The translations under genes and the position numbers were made by a program. Below the pieces are notes generated by a model. It saw only the letters and a list, made by a program, of their open reading frames with translations. It was not told the origin of the DNA and searched no databases. This document shows positions 1-8,675 of a stretch of 39,446 bases of DNA, one piece after another. Numbering within the stretch: the first letter of the stretch is position 1; every line of letters starts with the position of its first letter. This stretch comes from a bacterium (lineage in GTDB: Bacteria > Bacteroidota > Ignavibacteria > Ignavibacteriales > Melioribacteraceae): assembly GCA_027398005.1 (NCBI GenBank), contig DAHYUM010000005.1, positions 1-39,446 of the forward strand, given 5' to 3'.

Positions 1-838
1 TAGGGGGAATGTTTTCAAAAGTCTAGATATGAAACAGGCCGCTATTTCCGATTATGAAAAAGCCGCCGAACTCGACCCGGCATACGCATACATTTTAAAG
101 GAATATACTCAGGAAAACAAAGCCGCTGAACCTGTTTTACCTATTGAACAACCTGACGAACCGGAAATTATCCCTGATGAACTTCCTGCAATTGAAGAAG
201 TTGAAGCAAAATACGATTTCACCGGTACCGAGGAAGAGGGCTTTGTAGTTCTCGATTCCGAATCGATGGAACAGAAAAAAATTATTGAAACCGATACGGT
301 TCTTGCAATTGCCATTTATACCGATATGATTATGCGCGATGCGGGCAATGCCAAAGCTTATCATTACCGGGGGCTGGCTCATATGCAGCTTAAGCATTAC
401 GATAAAGCCGTTTCTGATTATACAAAGGCGATTAAAAGCAATCCCAATTTTGCCGAAGCCTACTATAACAGGGGGCTGGCCAACGAGAATTTAAGGGATT
501 ATGAAAAAGCTGTTTCCGATTTTACAAAAGCTTCCAATCTCGATTCTGCTTTCGCTATTAAAGACTGTACAAGAATTATTGAAAAAAATCCGCGTGATAT
601 TGGAGCTCATAACAGGCGCGGCAACGTTTATATGAATTTAAATAAATACGAAGAAGCAATTAAAGATTATTCATTCTCCATCGACATCAATCCGAACGAA
701 GCTTTTGCTTTTTACAACAGGGGAATTGCTTATATGGCTATGGATGAGTTTTATAAGGCAATTCAGGATTGGAAGAAAGCAAAGGAACTGGGCATTCAGC
801 AGGCTCAGGAACTTCTCGATAAATACCTCGGAAATTAA
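1..838 (+). CDS. TPR-repeat protein, 5' end missing
   Basis: The reading frame is open from the first bases of the window, so this is the C-terminal 278 residues of a longer protein. The residues before the first in-window ATG (base 29) read RGNVFKSLD and complete a tetratricopeptide repeat, so that ATG is internal. Layout: one TPR, then an acidic, proline-rich linker (about residues 40-95), then at least four more TPR units with the usual A-Y-x-N/H-R-G and Y-x-x-A-x-x-D-Y/F signatures. One unit, after NLDSAFA, appears to lack part of a helix pair. TPR arrays are protein-binding scaffolds; no catalytic domain is visible and the partner is unknown. A terminator-like hairpin follows, so it is probably not co-transcribed with the division cluster. 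The family is clear, the function is not. Confidence 0.85.
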   Translation, partial: RGNVFKSLDMKQAAISDYEKAAELDPAYAYILKEYTQENKAAEPVLPIEQPDEPEIIPDELPAIEEVEAKYDFTGTEEEGFVVLDSESMEQKKIIETDTVLAIAIYTDMIMRDAGNAKAYHYRGLAHMQLKHYDKAVSDYTKAIKSNPNFAEAYYNRGLANENLRDYEKAVSDFTKASNLDSAFAIKDCTRIIEKNPRDIGAHNRRGNVYMNLNKYEEAIKDYSFSIDINPNEAFAFYNRGIAYMAMDEFYKAIQDWKKAKELGIQQAQELLDKYLGN

Positions 839-880
839 AATTTAAATTATAATCCGTAATTAAACTCCACCTTTTGATTC

Positions 881-902
881 AGGGGCGTACTCCGCCCCTT
901 TT
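881..902 (+). terminator. Probable intrinsic terminator after the TPR gene
   Basis: A perfect 7-bp stem (AGGGGCG / CGCCCCT) closes a 5-base loop and runs into a short T run (TTTT, partly in the stem). It lies about 40 bases after the TPR stop codon and before the division-cluster promoter region. The T run is short, so termination may be incomplete. Confidence 0.6.
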
Positions 903-941
903 GACTATTATCAACCCCCATGCTTTTTTTGAAAAAAAATG

Positions 942-970
942 TTGACTTTCCCCTAAAAAAATTGTTATTT
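942..970 (+). promoter_or_regulatory. Candidate promoter of the dcw cluster
   Basis: TTGACT (942-947) is a good match to a sigma-70-type -35 box. Seventeen bases later comes TTATTT (965-970), a weak -10. The predicted transcription start would fall in the MraZ-like repeats just downstream, the arrangement expected if MraZ represses its own operon. The promoter consensus of this lineage may differ from the E. coli pattern, so the exact boxes are uncertain. Confidence 0.4.
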
Positions 971-995
971 TGGGACAAAGTGGGGAAAAGTGTTT
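971..995 (+). promoter_or_regulatory. Candidate MraZ operator, 10-bp-phased direct repeats
   Basis: TGGGA (971-975) and TGGGG (981-985) are followed by a degenerate third unit TGTTT (991-995), each starting 10 bp after the last. The same stretch reads AAAGTGG-GGA-AAAGTGT (977-993). Both forms match published MraZ sites: TGGGN repeats with 5-base spacers in E. coli, and AAAGTG(T/G) boxes with 3-base spacers in Mollicutes. A 7-bp inverted repeat GGGAAAA / TTTTCCC (983-989 and 998-1004) overlaps. The site lies 26-50 bases before mraZ. Confidence 0.65.
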
Positions 996-1020
996 AATTT
1001 TCCCAAAAAAGGTAGGGAAT

Positions 1021-1461
1021 ATGTTTATAGGTAGTTTTAAATACTCGATTGATGCTAAAGGGAGGGTTAGTATACCCGCAAAACTGAGAAAATACGTTGC
1101 CAACGAGGCAAACGATACTTTTGTTATGACACGCGGTACTGCCCAGTGCATCGATATTTATCCGCTTGACCAGTGGAAAGACCTTGCGGCTGAAAAGTTA
1201 ACCAAACTGAATACTTTCAATCCGCAGGAAGCAATGTTCATAAGGATGTTTCTTCAGGAAGCTGCCGAAGATTCTCTCGACTCCCAGTCGAGGCTTCTAT
1301 TGCCCAAAAACCTTATTGATTACGCCGGTATCAAGAAAGAAGTTTTCATTCTTGGTGCCGTAAAGAAAATTGAATTGTGGAACCCCGAAATTTATGAAGC
1401 TTATATAAAGGAAAATCTTACTCAGTACGCCGAAATTGCAAAAGAGGTTATGAAAATTTGA
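1021..1461 (+). CDS. mraZ: Transcriptional regulator MraZ
   Basis: MraZ (146 residues here, about 150 in the family) is a ring-forming DNA-binding protein that controls the dcw operon it heads. Two SpoVT/AbrB-like halves are visible, each with the D-x-x-x-R signature: D11-R15 in SIDAKGRVSIPAKLR and D87-R91 in DSQSR. I start at the ATG giving MFIGSFKYSID, the canonical N-terminus, with AAGGTAGGGA just upstream as ribosome site. An in-frame ATG at base 970 would add 17 unconserved residues and would place the operator-like repeats inside the coding region, so I reject it. The TGA stop shares one base with the rsmH start, suggesting translational coupling. Confidence 0.95.
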   Translation: MFIGSFKYSIDAKGRVSIPAKLRKYVANEANDTFVMTRGTAQCIDIYPLDQWKDLAAEKLTKLNTFNPQEAMFIRMFLQEAAEDSLDSQSRLLLPKNLIDYAGIKKEVFILGAVKKIELWNPEIYEAYIKENLTQYAEIAKEVMKI

Positions 1462-2387
1462 TGGATAATGAAATACATGTTCCGGTTTTATTGAAGGAAA
1501 GTATGGAATACCTCGTAAATAAAAAAGAAGGCAGCTACTTCGACGGGACACTCGGGTTCGGCGGACATTTTTCACACATATTGAATTTAACAGGAAGCAA
1601 AAGCAGGGTTGTTGGTACCGATAAGGATATTAAAGCATTCAACTACTGCATAAAAAAGTTTGAGAACGATAATCGTGCTAGAATTTACAACGCTCCCTTT
1701 ACTGAAATAGATATTATTTCCAAAATCGAGTTCATTGATAAGTTTGACGGCATCTTTGCTGATTTGGGCGTCTCATCTTTTCAGCTGGATGATAAGGATT
1801 CGGGTTTTACCTACAGGGAAGACACAGTGCTGGACCTCAGAATGGACAAGAGTTCGGGCATTCCTGCTTACGAAGTTCTTAATTCTCTCCCCGAAGGGGA
1901 AATTGCTTCAATTCTTTTCAATTACGGCGAGGAAAAAAAATCGAGGCTTATTGCAAGAAGGATAGTTGAATTCAGGTCAACCGAAAAAATTATGCGCACC
2001 GGACAGCTTAGGGGAATAATTGCCAAACTGGTGCCTCCCAAGTTCGAAGCCGATATGCTTTCGCGCGTCTTTCAGGCTCTTCGCATTTATGTGAATAACG
2101 AACTTGAAGAATTGAAAAGCTTTCTTGCATCTTCGGTTAAAAGGCTGGGCAAAGGGGGCAGGATAGTAGTTATTTCGTACCATTCGCTGGAAGACCGTAT
2201 TGTTAAAGAGTTTTTTAAGTACGAAAACCTTGAATGCGTTTGTCCCCCCGGAACACCGATTTGTATTTGCGGAAAGGAAAGGACGCTGAATATAATTACG
2301 AGAAAACCCGTTACTCCGTCGGATGAAGAAATTAAAATCAATAGAAGGGCTCGAAGCGCTAAATTGAGGGCGGCGGAAAAAATATGA
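1461..2387 (+). CDS. rsmH: 16S rRNA (cytosine-1402 N4)-methyltransferase RsmH (MraW)
   Basis: RsmH uses S-adenosylmethionine to methylate N4 of C1402 in the 16S rRNA decoding site. The 308-residue length fits the family. Visible motifs: the SAM-binding loop DGTLGFGGHFSHIL (from D28; the family has DxTxGxGGHS), TDKD, the family block ADLGVSSFQLDD followed by FTYREDTVLDLRMD, ISYHSLEDRIVKEFF, and the C-terminal RRARSAKLRAAE. I chose the ATG overlapping the mraZ stop; a TTG one codon earlier is also possible. It is the second gene of the cluster, as in most bacteria, and ends in an ATGA overlap with the next gene. Confidence 0.96.
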   Translation: MDNEIHVPVLLKESMEYLVNKKEGSYFDGTLGFGGHFSHILNLTGSKSRVVGTDKDIKAFNYCIKKFENDNRARIYNAPFTEIDIISKIEFIDKFDGIFADLGVSSFQLDDKDSGFTYREDTVLDLRMDKSSGIPAYEVLNSLPEGEIASILFNYGEEKKSRLIARRIVEFRSTEKIMRTGQLRGIIAKLVPPKFEADMLSRVFQALRIYVNNELEELKSFLASSVKRLGKGGRIVVISYHSLEDRIVKEFFKYENLECVCPPGTPICICGKERTLNIITRKPVTPSDEEIKINRRARSAKLRAAEKI

Positions 2388-2713
2388 TTAACAAAAATAA
2401 GTTTTTAAGAAACTTTATTGTTTTTTTTTCATTTGCCGTTGTTGTACTGTTCGTTTATGTATATCTGCTTACCGAGATTAAAGGTATGGTAAAGAATAAA
2501 GTTAACAGGCTTGATGAACTGAACGAAAAGAAGAATAAAATTGAAATGAAACAGATTGAAGTGCAAAAATTAACCGCGGCCGAAAGAATTATTCCTATTG
2601 CTCAGGATTCTTTGGGGCTTATTAAACCGGGGCTGGATATTGACAGCCTTACCGTTGATAAGAAACAGCTTGATTACCTGATAAATAAATTAAACGGAAA
2701 ATATGGCAAATAA
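2384..2713 (+). CDS. ftsL: FtsL-like cell division protein
   Basis: This small bitopic membrane protein sits between rsmH and ftsI, the position of ftsL. The 109 residues hold a short basic N-terminus, one transmembrane helix (about residues 10-28) and a periplasmic coiled-coil-prone stretch rich in K and E (about 30-65), which is the FtsL/DivIC layout. FtsL joins FtsB and FtsQ in activating the septal synthase FtsWI. FtsL is poorly conserved, so the assignment rests on topology and position. It starts in an ATGA overlap with rsmH and overlaps ftsI by 11 bases. Confidence 0.85.
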   Translation: MINKNKFLRNFIVFFSFAVVVLFVYVYLLTEIKGMVKNKVNRLDELNEKKNKIEMKQIEVQKLTAAERIIPIAQDSLGLIKPGLDIDSLTVDKKQLDYLINKLNGKYGK

Positions 2714-4715
2714 CCGGTTACTTTTTGTAGTACTTTTTTTATTCATCGGATTGAGCATTATTATTGTGCGCCTGGCGAAAATTCAGATTTTCGAACACGA
2801 TAATCTCTCTTTTCTTGCAGAGCGCCAGCAGAATAAATCGGAAAATCTTAAAGCCGAAAGGGGCATTATTAAGGATAGGAACGGAGTTGTGCTGAGTTAT
2901 ACCAAAGACGACATCTCTTTCATTGTTGATTCAAGAATGGTCAACGATAGGAATCTGAAGAAAATATCGGACAAGTTCTCTTCCGTTTTCGGCAAAAACA
3001 GCTCCGCTTATGTATCGCTTATTAAGAACAGCGATAAAAATGTGGTTATTGAAAAGAAAGCTTCTCACGAAAAAGCGCTTCTGCTAAAGGATTTTGTGGC
3101 AGATGGTTTAAAAGAGGTTGAGGATTATACGAGGGTTTATCCTTACGGTTCCCTGGCTTCGCACATTCTGGGCTATGTTGATGAAAAATGCCACGGCGTT
3201 TACGGCGTTGAAAAATCTTTCGATAAGGAATTGACCGGGCACGACGGCATGCTGTCTATACGTAAAGACGTGCTTGGCAGAATGGTTACAGTAAACGAGG
3301 ATGAATCGGTACAGTCTTCTTCGGGAGATAATATCGTTCTTACTATTGACCGCACATACCAGCAGATACTTGAGAATGAACTTGCCAACGGTTTGGAAAA
3401 ATTCGGCGGCACTTCGGCTGTGGGTATTATAATGAATCCGAATACCGGCGAAATTCTCGCAATGGCAAACAATCCCACATTCGACCCGAACGATTTCAGC
3501 AAATTTACCGATGAAGACAGACGAAACAGAATAATTACTGACCCGTACGAACCCGGCTCTACATTCAAAGCTTTTACTATGTCCATGTACATAGATAACA
3601 ATCTTGTAAACGAGAACGAAGTAATAAATACCGAAAACGGAAACTGGAAAATTCCGGGTGCGGTAATAACCGATGCGCACAAGACCCCCAAGCTTACTGT
3701 TAAGGAAGTGCTTGAATATTCAAGCAACATAGGAATGGCAAAGCTTAGCGAAAGAATTGACAAGAACAGTTTCTATAAATACCTGCGCGATTTCGGATTC
3801 GGAAGCGCCACTTCGGTAGATCTTCCTGGGGAATCGAAAGGCATGCTCAAACTGCCCGAAGCTTTTTCGAAATATTCAAAAATGTATATGTCTTTCGGCT
3901 ACGAGATTATGGTTACCCCTCTTCAGCTTATTACCGCGTTCAGCTCCCTTGTAAACGGGGGCAATATGATGCAGCCGATTCTTGTAAGCAAAATTACAGA
4001 CCCGCAGGGGAAAGTAATCAAAGAAAATAAACCGATGGTTTTGCGTCAGGTTATAAAGAAATCGACCTCGGATAAAATAAAAGAATTTATGGTGGGTGTT
4101 GTTGAAAACGGAACCGGAAAAAATGCCCGCCTGCAGGATGTACTTGTTGGCGGCAAGACCGGTTCGGCAAGAAAACTTATAGGCAAGGGTTATTCCAAGG
4201 ATCATCACAGTTCTTCTTTCATCGGATTTTTCCCCGCCGATAACCCTAAGATTGTATGCCTAATTCTTGTCAACTCCCCCGTAATCGGTAAAGACGGCGG
4301 GCTTGTTGCCGCCCCCATTTTCCACGAAGTGGCAAAACAGATTATTGATTACGATGCCTCTATTGCTCCGGAGAAAAGCGAAATACAGAGAAAGAATGAG
4401 AAAATTCAGACCTGGCTCGCTTCTGTATCCAACGACGGAGGCGGCATTGAATATATGGACGTTCCGGAAAAAAGAGATTCCGGCACTACCGCAGGAAAAA
4501 TTTCACTTTCGGGCAATTCAATGCCCGACCTAAGCGGCAAATCCCTTAGGGAAGCCATTGCGTTCTTTAACCGCGCGGGGCTTAAATACAAAGTTAAAGG
4601 CGCCGGCAGTGTTGTTTGGCAGAGCCTTGAACCGGGCACACAGCTCAATAAAGGGGATGCGTGTGTTATTAAATGCGAAACTGCTAAAAAATTAAATAAA
4701 ATAAATATCCGCTGA
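2703..4715 (+). CDS. ftsI: Septal peptidoglycan transpeptidase FtsI (PBP3-type) with PASTA domain
   Basis: A monofunctional class B penicillin-binding protein of 670 residues that cross-links septal peptidoglycan with FtsW. It has an N-terminal transmembrane anchor (about 5-25), a dimerisation/pedestal region beginning at AERGIIKDRNG, and a transpeptidase domain with all three active-site motifs: S286-T-F-K289 (acylated serine S286), S340-S-N342 and K485-T-G487. A single PASTA domain closes the protein (from M607, MPDLSGKSLREAI). E. coli FtsI lacks PASTA; Gram-positive and Bacteroidota relatives often have it, so this resembles the SpoVD/PBP2x layout. It shares one base with murE (TGATG). Confidence 0.96.
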   Translation: MANNRLLFVVLFLFIGLSIIIVRLAKIQIFEHDNLSFLAERQQNKSENLKAERGIIKDRNGVVLSYTKDDISFIVDSRMVNDRNLKKISDKFSSVFGKNSSAYVSLIKNSDKNVVIEKKASHEKALLLKDFVADGLKEVEDYTRVYPYGSLASHILGYVDEKCHGVYGVEKSFDKELTGHDGMLSIRKDVLGRMVTVNEDESVQSSSGDNIVLTIDRTYQQILENELANGLEKFGGTSAVGIIMNPNTGEILAMANNPTFDPNDFSKFTDEDRRNRIITDPYEPGSTFKAFTMSMYIDNNLVNENEVINTENGNWKIPGAVITDAHKTPKLTVKEVLEYSSNIGMAKLSERIDKNSFYKYLRDFGFGSATSVDLPGESKGMLKLPEAFSKYSKMYMSFGYEIMVTPLQLITAFSSLVNGGNMMQPILVSKITDPQGKVIKENKPMVLRQVIKKSTSDKIKEFMVGVVENGTGKNARLQDVLVGGKTGSARKLIGKGYSKDHHSSSFIGFFPADNPKIVCLILVNSPVIGKDGGLVAAPIFHEVAKQIIDYDASIAPEKSEIQRKNEKIQTWLASVSNDGGGIEYMDVPEKRDSGTTAGKISLSGNSMPDLSGKSLREAIAFFNRAGLKYKVKGAGSVVWQSLEPGTQLNKGDACVIKCETAKKLNKINIR

Positions 4716-6193
4716 TGAAACTGAATGAACTGTTAAATAGCCTGAAAGCAATTCAGGTGACGGGGAACCCGGAAACGAAGGAAATCGATTCGATTACCAT
4801 CGATTCCCGCGAAGTTAAAGCCGGTTCCCTTTTTGTCGCAATCAAAGGCGCTAATACAGACGGGCACAATTTCATTCTGGAATGTATCAATAAAGGGGCC
4901 TCGGCTATTATACTAGATAATGACAAGAATATTCCGGAAGAATTTTTTACACATTCGGGCTGCGTTAAAATTCTTGTTGAAGAGAGCCGCAAAGCGCTTC
5001 CCCTTGCCGCTTCGGTTTTTTACGGCAATCCTTCCGATAAACTCCTCCTTACAGGTATTACCGGCACAAAGGGAAAAACCACGACTGCTTTTTATGTTAA
5101 GAATATTTTTGAGTCCGCAGGCATGAAAAGCGGTCTTATTGGCACTATTGCCAATTACATCGGTGAAAGGGAGGTTAAGACTATGCTTACAACTCCGCAA
5201 TCGCACACGATTAATGAACTGCTTAACAAAATGGTTAGCGAGCAGTGCAGGGCATGCGCAATGGAAGTCTCTTCGCACGCGCTTGCCCTTAACAGGGTCG
5301 ATTATCTTACCTTTGCCTCGGCTATTTTTACCAATATTACTTCGGACCATATGGATTACCATAAAACATTCGAACATTATTTCGATTCGAAGAAAATTCT
5401 TTTTACAAAATTATGCCCCGGCTCAAAAGCTATTTATAATCTGGATGACCCCAATTCGGTTAAATTGGTTGCCGGCACCAAAGCTGATAAATTTTCGTAC
5501 GGAACCGGTGCTAAGGCCGATTTTAGAATTTCGAACATAGAATATAACCTCGACGGCACTACATTCGAAGTATATTACAACAGCCGTAATTTTTATATAT
5601 CTACAAGCCTGATAGGCAAATTCAACGCATATAACGCCACTGCGGCTTTTGCAAATGCGGTTCTGCTTGGTGTTGATGCCGATAAAGCCGTTGAGGGGAT
5701 TAAAAACACGCCTCAGGTTCCGGGCCGTTTCGAAGTTGTATCGTACAAAAACAGAAAAGTTATTATAGATTATTCCCACACAGCAGACAGCCTTAACCAG
5801 GCGCTTGCCGCTGTTAAGCATATTGTAAAGGGAGAGCGCCCGATTGTAACCGTTTTCGGATGCGGCGGCGACAGGGATAAGACAAAACGCCCTGTTATGG
5901 GCAATATTGCAGCTTCAATGAGCAATTTCGCTTATGTTACATCCGATAACCCGAGAACAGAAAATCCGGAAACAATTATTGACGATATAGTAGCAGGAAT
6001 TAAAACTGATAATTATAAAAGAATAGCCGGCAGGGAAGAAGCAATTAAGAAGGCAATATTCGAATCGGACCCCGATGCTATTATTCTAATTGCCGGCAAG
6101 GGGCACGAAACCTATCAGGAAGTTAACGGCGTAAGAAGCCATTTTTCCGATAAAGAAGTTGCGGAGAAGTATTTAAAAGAATGTCAAAACTGA
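4715..6193 (+). CDS. murE: UDP-MurNAc-L-Ala-D-Glu:meso-diaminopimelate ligase MurE
   Basis: MurE adds the third amino acid to the peptidoglycan stem peptide in the cytoplasm, using ATP. The 492 residues show the N-terminal UMP-binding domain with SRxVKAGSLFVAIKG, the ATP loop TGTKGKTTT (G117-T124), the central ligase domain with MEVSSHAL and TNITSDHMDYH, and the C-terminal domain with D411-N-P-R-T-E-N-P418. The DNPR motif is diagnostic of the meso-diaminopimelate enzyme, so the wall is meso-DAP type. It overlaps murF by 13 bases. Confidence 0.97.
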   Translation: MKLNELLNSLKAIQVTGNPETKEIDSITIDSREVKAGSLFVAIKGANTDGHNFILECINKGASAIILDNDKNIPEEFFTHSGCVKILVEESRKALPLAASVFYGNPSDKLLLTGITGTKGKTTTAFYVKNIFESAGMKSGLIGTIANYIGEREVKTMLTTPQSHTINELLNKMVSEQCRACAMEVSSHALALNRVDYLTFASAIFTNITSDHMDYHKTFEHYFDSKKILFTKLCPGSKAIYNLDDPNSVKLVAGTKADKFSYGTGAKADFRISNIEYNLDGTTFEVYYNSRNFYISTSLIGKFNAYNATAAFANAVLLGVDADKAVEGIKNTPQVPGRFEVVSYKNRKVIIDYSHTADSLNQALAAVKHIVKGERPIVTVFGCGGDRDKTKRPVMGNIAASMSNFAYVTSDNPRTENPETIIDDIVAGIKTDNYKRIAGREEAIKKAIFESDPDAIILIAGKGHETYQEVNGVRSHFSDKEVAEKYLKECQN

Positions 6194-7566
6194 AAATTAC
6201 ATTAGAAGACTTATTCAATCTCCCCACAGCGGAGATTCTTAATCCGGATGCATTTAACGGCGCCGAGGGTATTTCCATCGATTCCCGCAATATGAAAAAG
6301 GGTCTTTTGTTTATAGCCATTAAAGGGGAAAAGTTCGACGGGCACGACTTTATTTCAGAGGCGGTTAAAAAAGGTGCCTCTGCAGTTATGATTAATGCAG
6401 ACTCGCTTGGCAGATACGATAAAATTAATAAAACTATTATTACTGTTAAAGATACTACAGCCGCCCTTGGCGCTATAGCCGCCGTGTGGAGAAATAAATT
6501 AAAAGCTAAGGTTATTTCCGTTACCGGAAGCAACGGCAAAACTTCAACCAAGGATATGCTTGCGGTTGTCCTTTCGCAAAAATTAAACACCGTTAAAACG
6601 GAAGCCAACAACAACAACCACATCGGCGTTCCACTTACAATTTTACAGGCTGACGAAAAATGCAAAGCCCTTGTTCTTGAACAGGGGACAAACCATTTCG
6701 GCGAAATTGAATATTCCGCAAATATTTCGCGTCCCGATTTTGCCCTTATTACCAACATAGGCGATTCGCATCTCGAGTTTCTGGTTAACAGGGAGGGGGT
6801 ATATAAGGAAAAATCGGCCCTCTTTACGGTTACATCCAAACACAAAGGCGTATGTTTTGTTAATACAGACGATCCGGTAATTAAAAAACATGCATCGCGT
6901 ATTAAGAATAAAGTCACTTTCGGTTTTCACGGCAAAACCGATGTTAAAGGGGAAATTCTTGGTTATACCGGCGACGGGAAATCGATTCTTTCTGTAAGCT
7001 ACAGGAATAAAGAACTTACGGTTGAACTGCCTGTGTATGGATTATCGAACGCAAAGAATTTTCTTGCCGTATGCGCCGTTGCATTTAAGATGGGCTTAAC
7101 TGCCGAAGAAATTGCCGCCGGAGCCCTTAAAATGAAAGACGCAAAGGGCAGGCTTCAGGCTGCAAAATTTTCAGACTTTATCCTTTTCGACGATACATAT
7201 AATTCAAACCCCGCTTCGGTTGAAGCCGCTGTTGAAGTTCTCGAAAATATTTCGGCGTATTCAAAAAAAGTTTTAATACTGGGGGACATGCTTGAACTTG
7301 GTGTTAAGGCAGATAAACTGCATAAAGATTTGTACAAGATTATACCAAATAAAAAAGAATATACTGTTCTTACAATCGGCGCATTAATGAAAAACCTTAG
7401 CGGCAAATTGAGGAAGAACGTTAACAGGAAACACTTCGCTTCAAGGGAAAGCCTTTCCGCTTATCTTAAAAAATTTGATTTCAGCGATTCGGCCGTTCTG
7501 GTTAAAGGTTCACGCGGAATGAAAATGGAAGATTTTGCTAATACAATAGCCGAAAGAGGTAAGTAA
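6181..7566 (+). CDS. murF: UDP-MurNAc-tripeptide:D-Ala-D-Ala ligase MurF
   Basis: MurF completes the UDP-MurNAc-pentapeptide by adding D-Ala-D-Ala. The 461-residue protein has the N-terminal substrate domain (SIDSRNMKKGLLFIAIKGEKFDGHDF), the ATP loop VTGSNGKTSTKD (from V114), the MurF-typical EANNNNHIGVPLT block, and a C-terminal domain with DDTYNSNPASVEAA and KGSRGMKME. The paralogous MurE directly upstream shares its N-terminal SIDSR/G-H-F pattern. The start lies within the murE 3' end. D-Ala-D-Ala ligase itself (ddl) is not in this cluster and must be encoded elsewhere. Confidence 0.97.
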   Translation: MSKLKITLEDLFNLPTAEILNPDAFNGAEGISIDSRNMKKGLLFIAIKGEKFDGHDFISEAVKKGASAVMINADSLGRYDKINKTIITVKDTTAALGAIAAVWRNKLKAKVISVTGSNGKTSTKDMLAVVLSQKLNTVKTEANNNNHIGVPLTILQADEKCKALVLEQGTNHFGEIEYSANISRPDFALITNIGDSHLEFLVNREGVYKEKSALFTVTSKHKGVCFVNTDDPVIKKHASRIKNKVTFGFHGKTDVKGEILGYTGDGKSILSVSYRNKELTVELPVYGLSNAKNFLAVCAVAFKMGLTAEEIAAGALKMKDAKGRLQAAKFSDFILFDDTYNSNPASVEAAVEVLENISAYSKKVLILGDMLELGVKADKLHKDLYKIIPNKKEYTVLTIGALMKNLSGKLRKNVNRKHFASRESLSAYLKKFDFSDSAVLVKGSRGMKMEDFANTIAERGK

Positions 7567-8675
7567 TGTTTTATTATCTGTTTGAGTACATAAATAAAGC
7601 CTTTAATCCTCCCGGATTTGACGTGTTCAAATACCTTACCGTCCGTTCGGCCTTGGCGGCAATTACAAGCCTTCTTCTTTCGCTTCTGGTCGGGCCTAAG
7701 GTAATTGCCCTGCTTAAGAAAAAACAGGTCGATCAGCCGATACGAGACGAAGGTCCTAAAACCCATAAGAAAAAAGCAGGCACTCCTACTATGGGGGGCG
7801 TTATACTTATCCTTTCCATTGTTATTCCGGTGCTTTTATGGGCAGATATAAAGAGCATTTACATCCTTCTTATTCTCTTCGGAACTATTGTATTAAGCCT
7901 TGTCGGTTTTGTGGATGACTATCTAAAAGTAGTTAAAAAAGTGCCTCAGGGGCTTATAGCCCGTTACAAAATTATGGGGCAGGTTTTTGTTGGCCTTGTT
8001 GTGGGGTGCGCAATATATTTCCTCCCGGCTTTTCATACCTACGCTACCGAAACGACATTGCCCTTTTTCAAGGATTTGAATTTCGATTTCTCATATTTTT
8101 ATATACCGGTTGTCATATTCATTATAACCGCCACTTCTAACGCTGTAAATTTAACCGACGGGCTCGACGGTCTGGCTACCGGAACGATGGTGTTTGTTAT
8201 GCTTGCCCTCGCGGTTATAGCTTATGTATCGGGCAATTTTATATATGCCGATTATCTTAATATAATATACCTTCCCGGCTCGGGCGAGCTGACCGTATTC
8301 ATTGCGGCGGCAATAGGCGCCTGTCTCGGATTCCTCTGGTTTAATTTTTATCCCGCACAGGTATTTATGGGGGATACCGGTTCGCTCGCGCTCGGCGGCG
8401 CATTCGGTATTATTGCCATTTTAATTAAGAAGGAATTGCTTATTCCCATTCTTGGCGGAATATATCTTATAGAAACCGTCTCGGTAATGATACAGAGACT
8501 TTATTTCAAATACACAAAGAAGAAATACGGCGAAGGGAAGAGAGTTTTTAAAATGGCTCCCCTTCATCATCATTTTGAACTTACCGGATGGGAAGAACCT
8601 AAAATTGTGGTTAGGTTCTACATCATAACAATAATTTTAGTCATTATCAGTTTAACATCATTCAAGATACGTTAA
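7566..8675 (+). CDS. mraY: Phospho-MurNAc-pentapeptide transferase MraY
   Basis: MraY is a polytopic inner-membrane enzyme that transfers phospho-MurNAc-pentapeptide to undecaprenyl phosphate, making lipid I. The 369 residues contain about ten hydrophobic segments and the family signatures: K-x-G-T-P-T-M-G-G near residue 75, DDYLK with its paired aspartates, N195-L-T-D-G-L-D-G202, MGDTGSLALGG and H334-H-H-F-E, the loop used by nucleoside inhibitors. It shares one base with murF upstream and one with murD downstream. Confidence 0.97.
   Translation: MFYYLFEYINKAFNPPGFDVFKYLTVRSALAAITSLLLSLLVGPKVIALLKKKQVDQPIRDEGPKTHKKKAGTPTMGGVILILSIVIPVLLWADIKSIYILLILFGTIVLSLVGFVDDYLKVVKKVPQGLIARYKIMGQVFVGLVVGCAIYFLPAFHTYATETTLPFFKDLNFDFSYFYIPVVIFIITATSNAVNLTDGLDGLATGTMVFVMLALAVIAYVSGNFIYADYLNIIYLPGSGELTVFIAAAIGACLGFLWFNFYPAQVFMGDTGSLALGGAFGIIAILIKKELLIPILGGIYLIETVSVMIQRLYFKYTKKKYGEGKRVFKMAPLHHHFELTGWEEPKIVVRFYIITIILVIISLTSFKIR

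Noticed and set aside
29-838. Treating the TPR gene as complete with a start at base 29
   Set aside because: The frame is open to the window's first bases, and the upstream codons complete a TPR unit, so the gene is cut by the window edge.
970-1020. An upstream in-frame ATG that would lengthen MraZ by 17 residues
   Set aside because: The extra residues are not family-like, the canonical MFIGSF start has a ribosome site, and the extension would cover the operator-like repeats.
3108-3763. Two overlapping - strand frames of about 190 codons opposite ftsI
   Set aside because: Both are antisense to the transpeptidase domain with its intact SxxK and SxN motifs, and they overlap each other. They look like coding shadows.
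6123-6917. A 264-codon open frame on the - strand opposite murE/murF
   Set aside because: It lies entirely antisense to conserved Mur ligase motifs, its translation has no recognisable domain, and long antisense frames are common opposite strongly biased genes.
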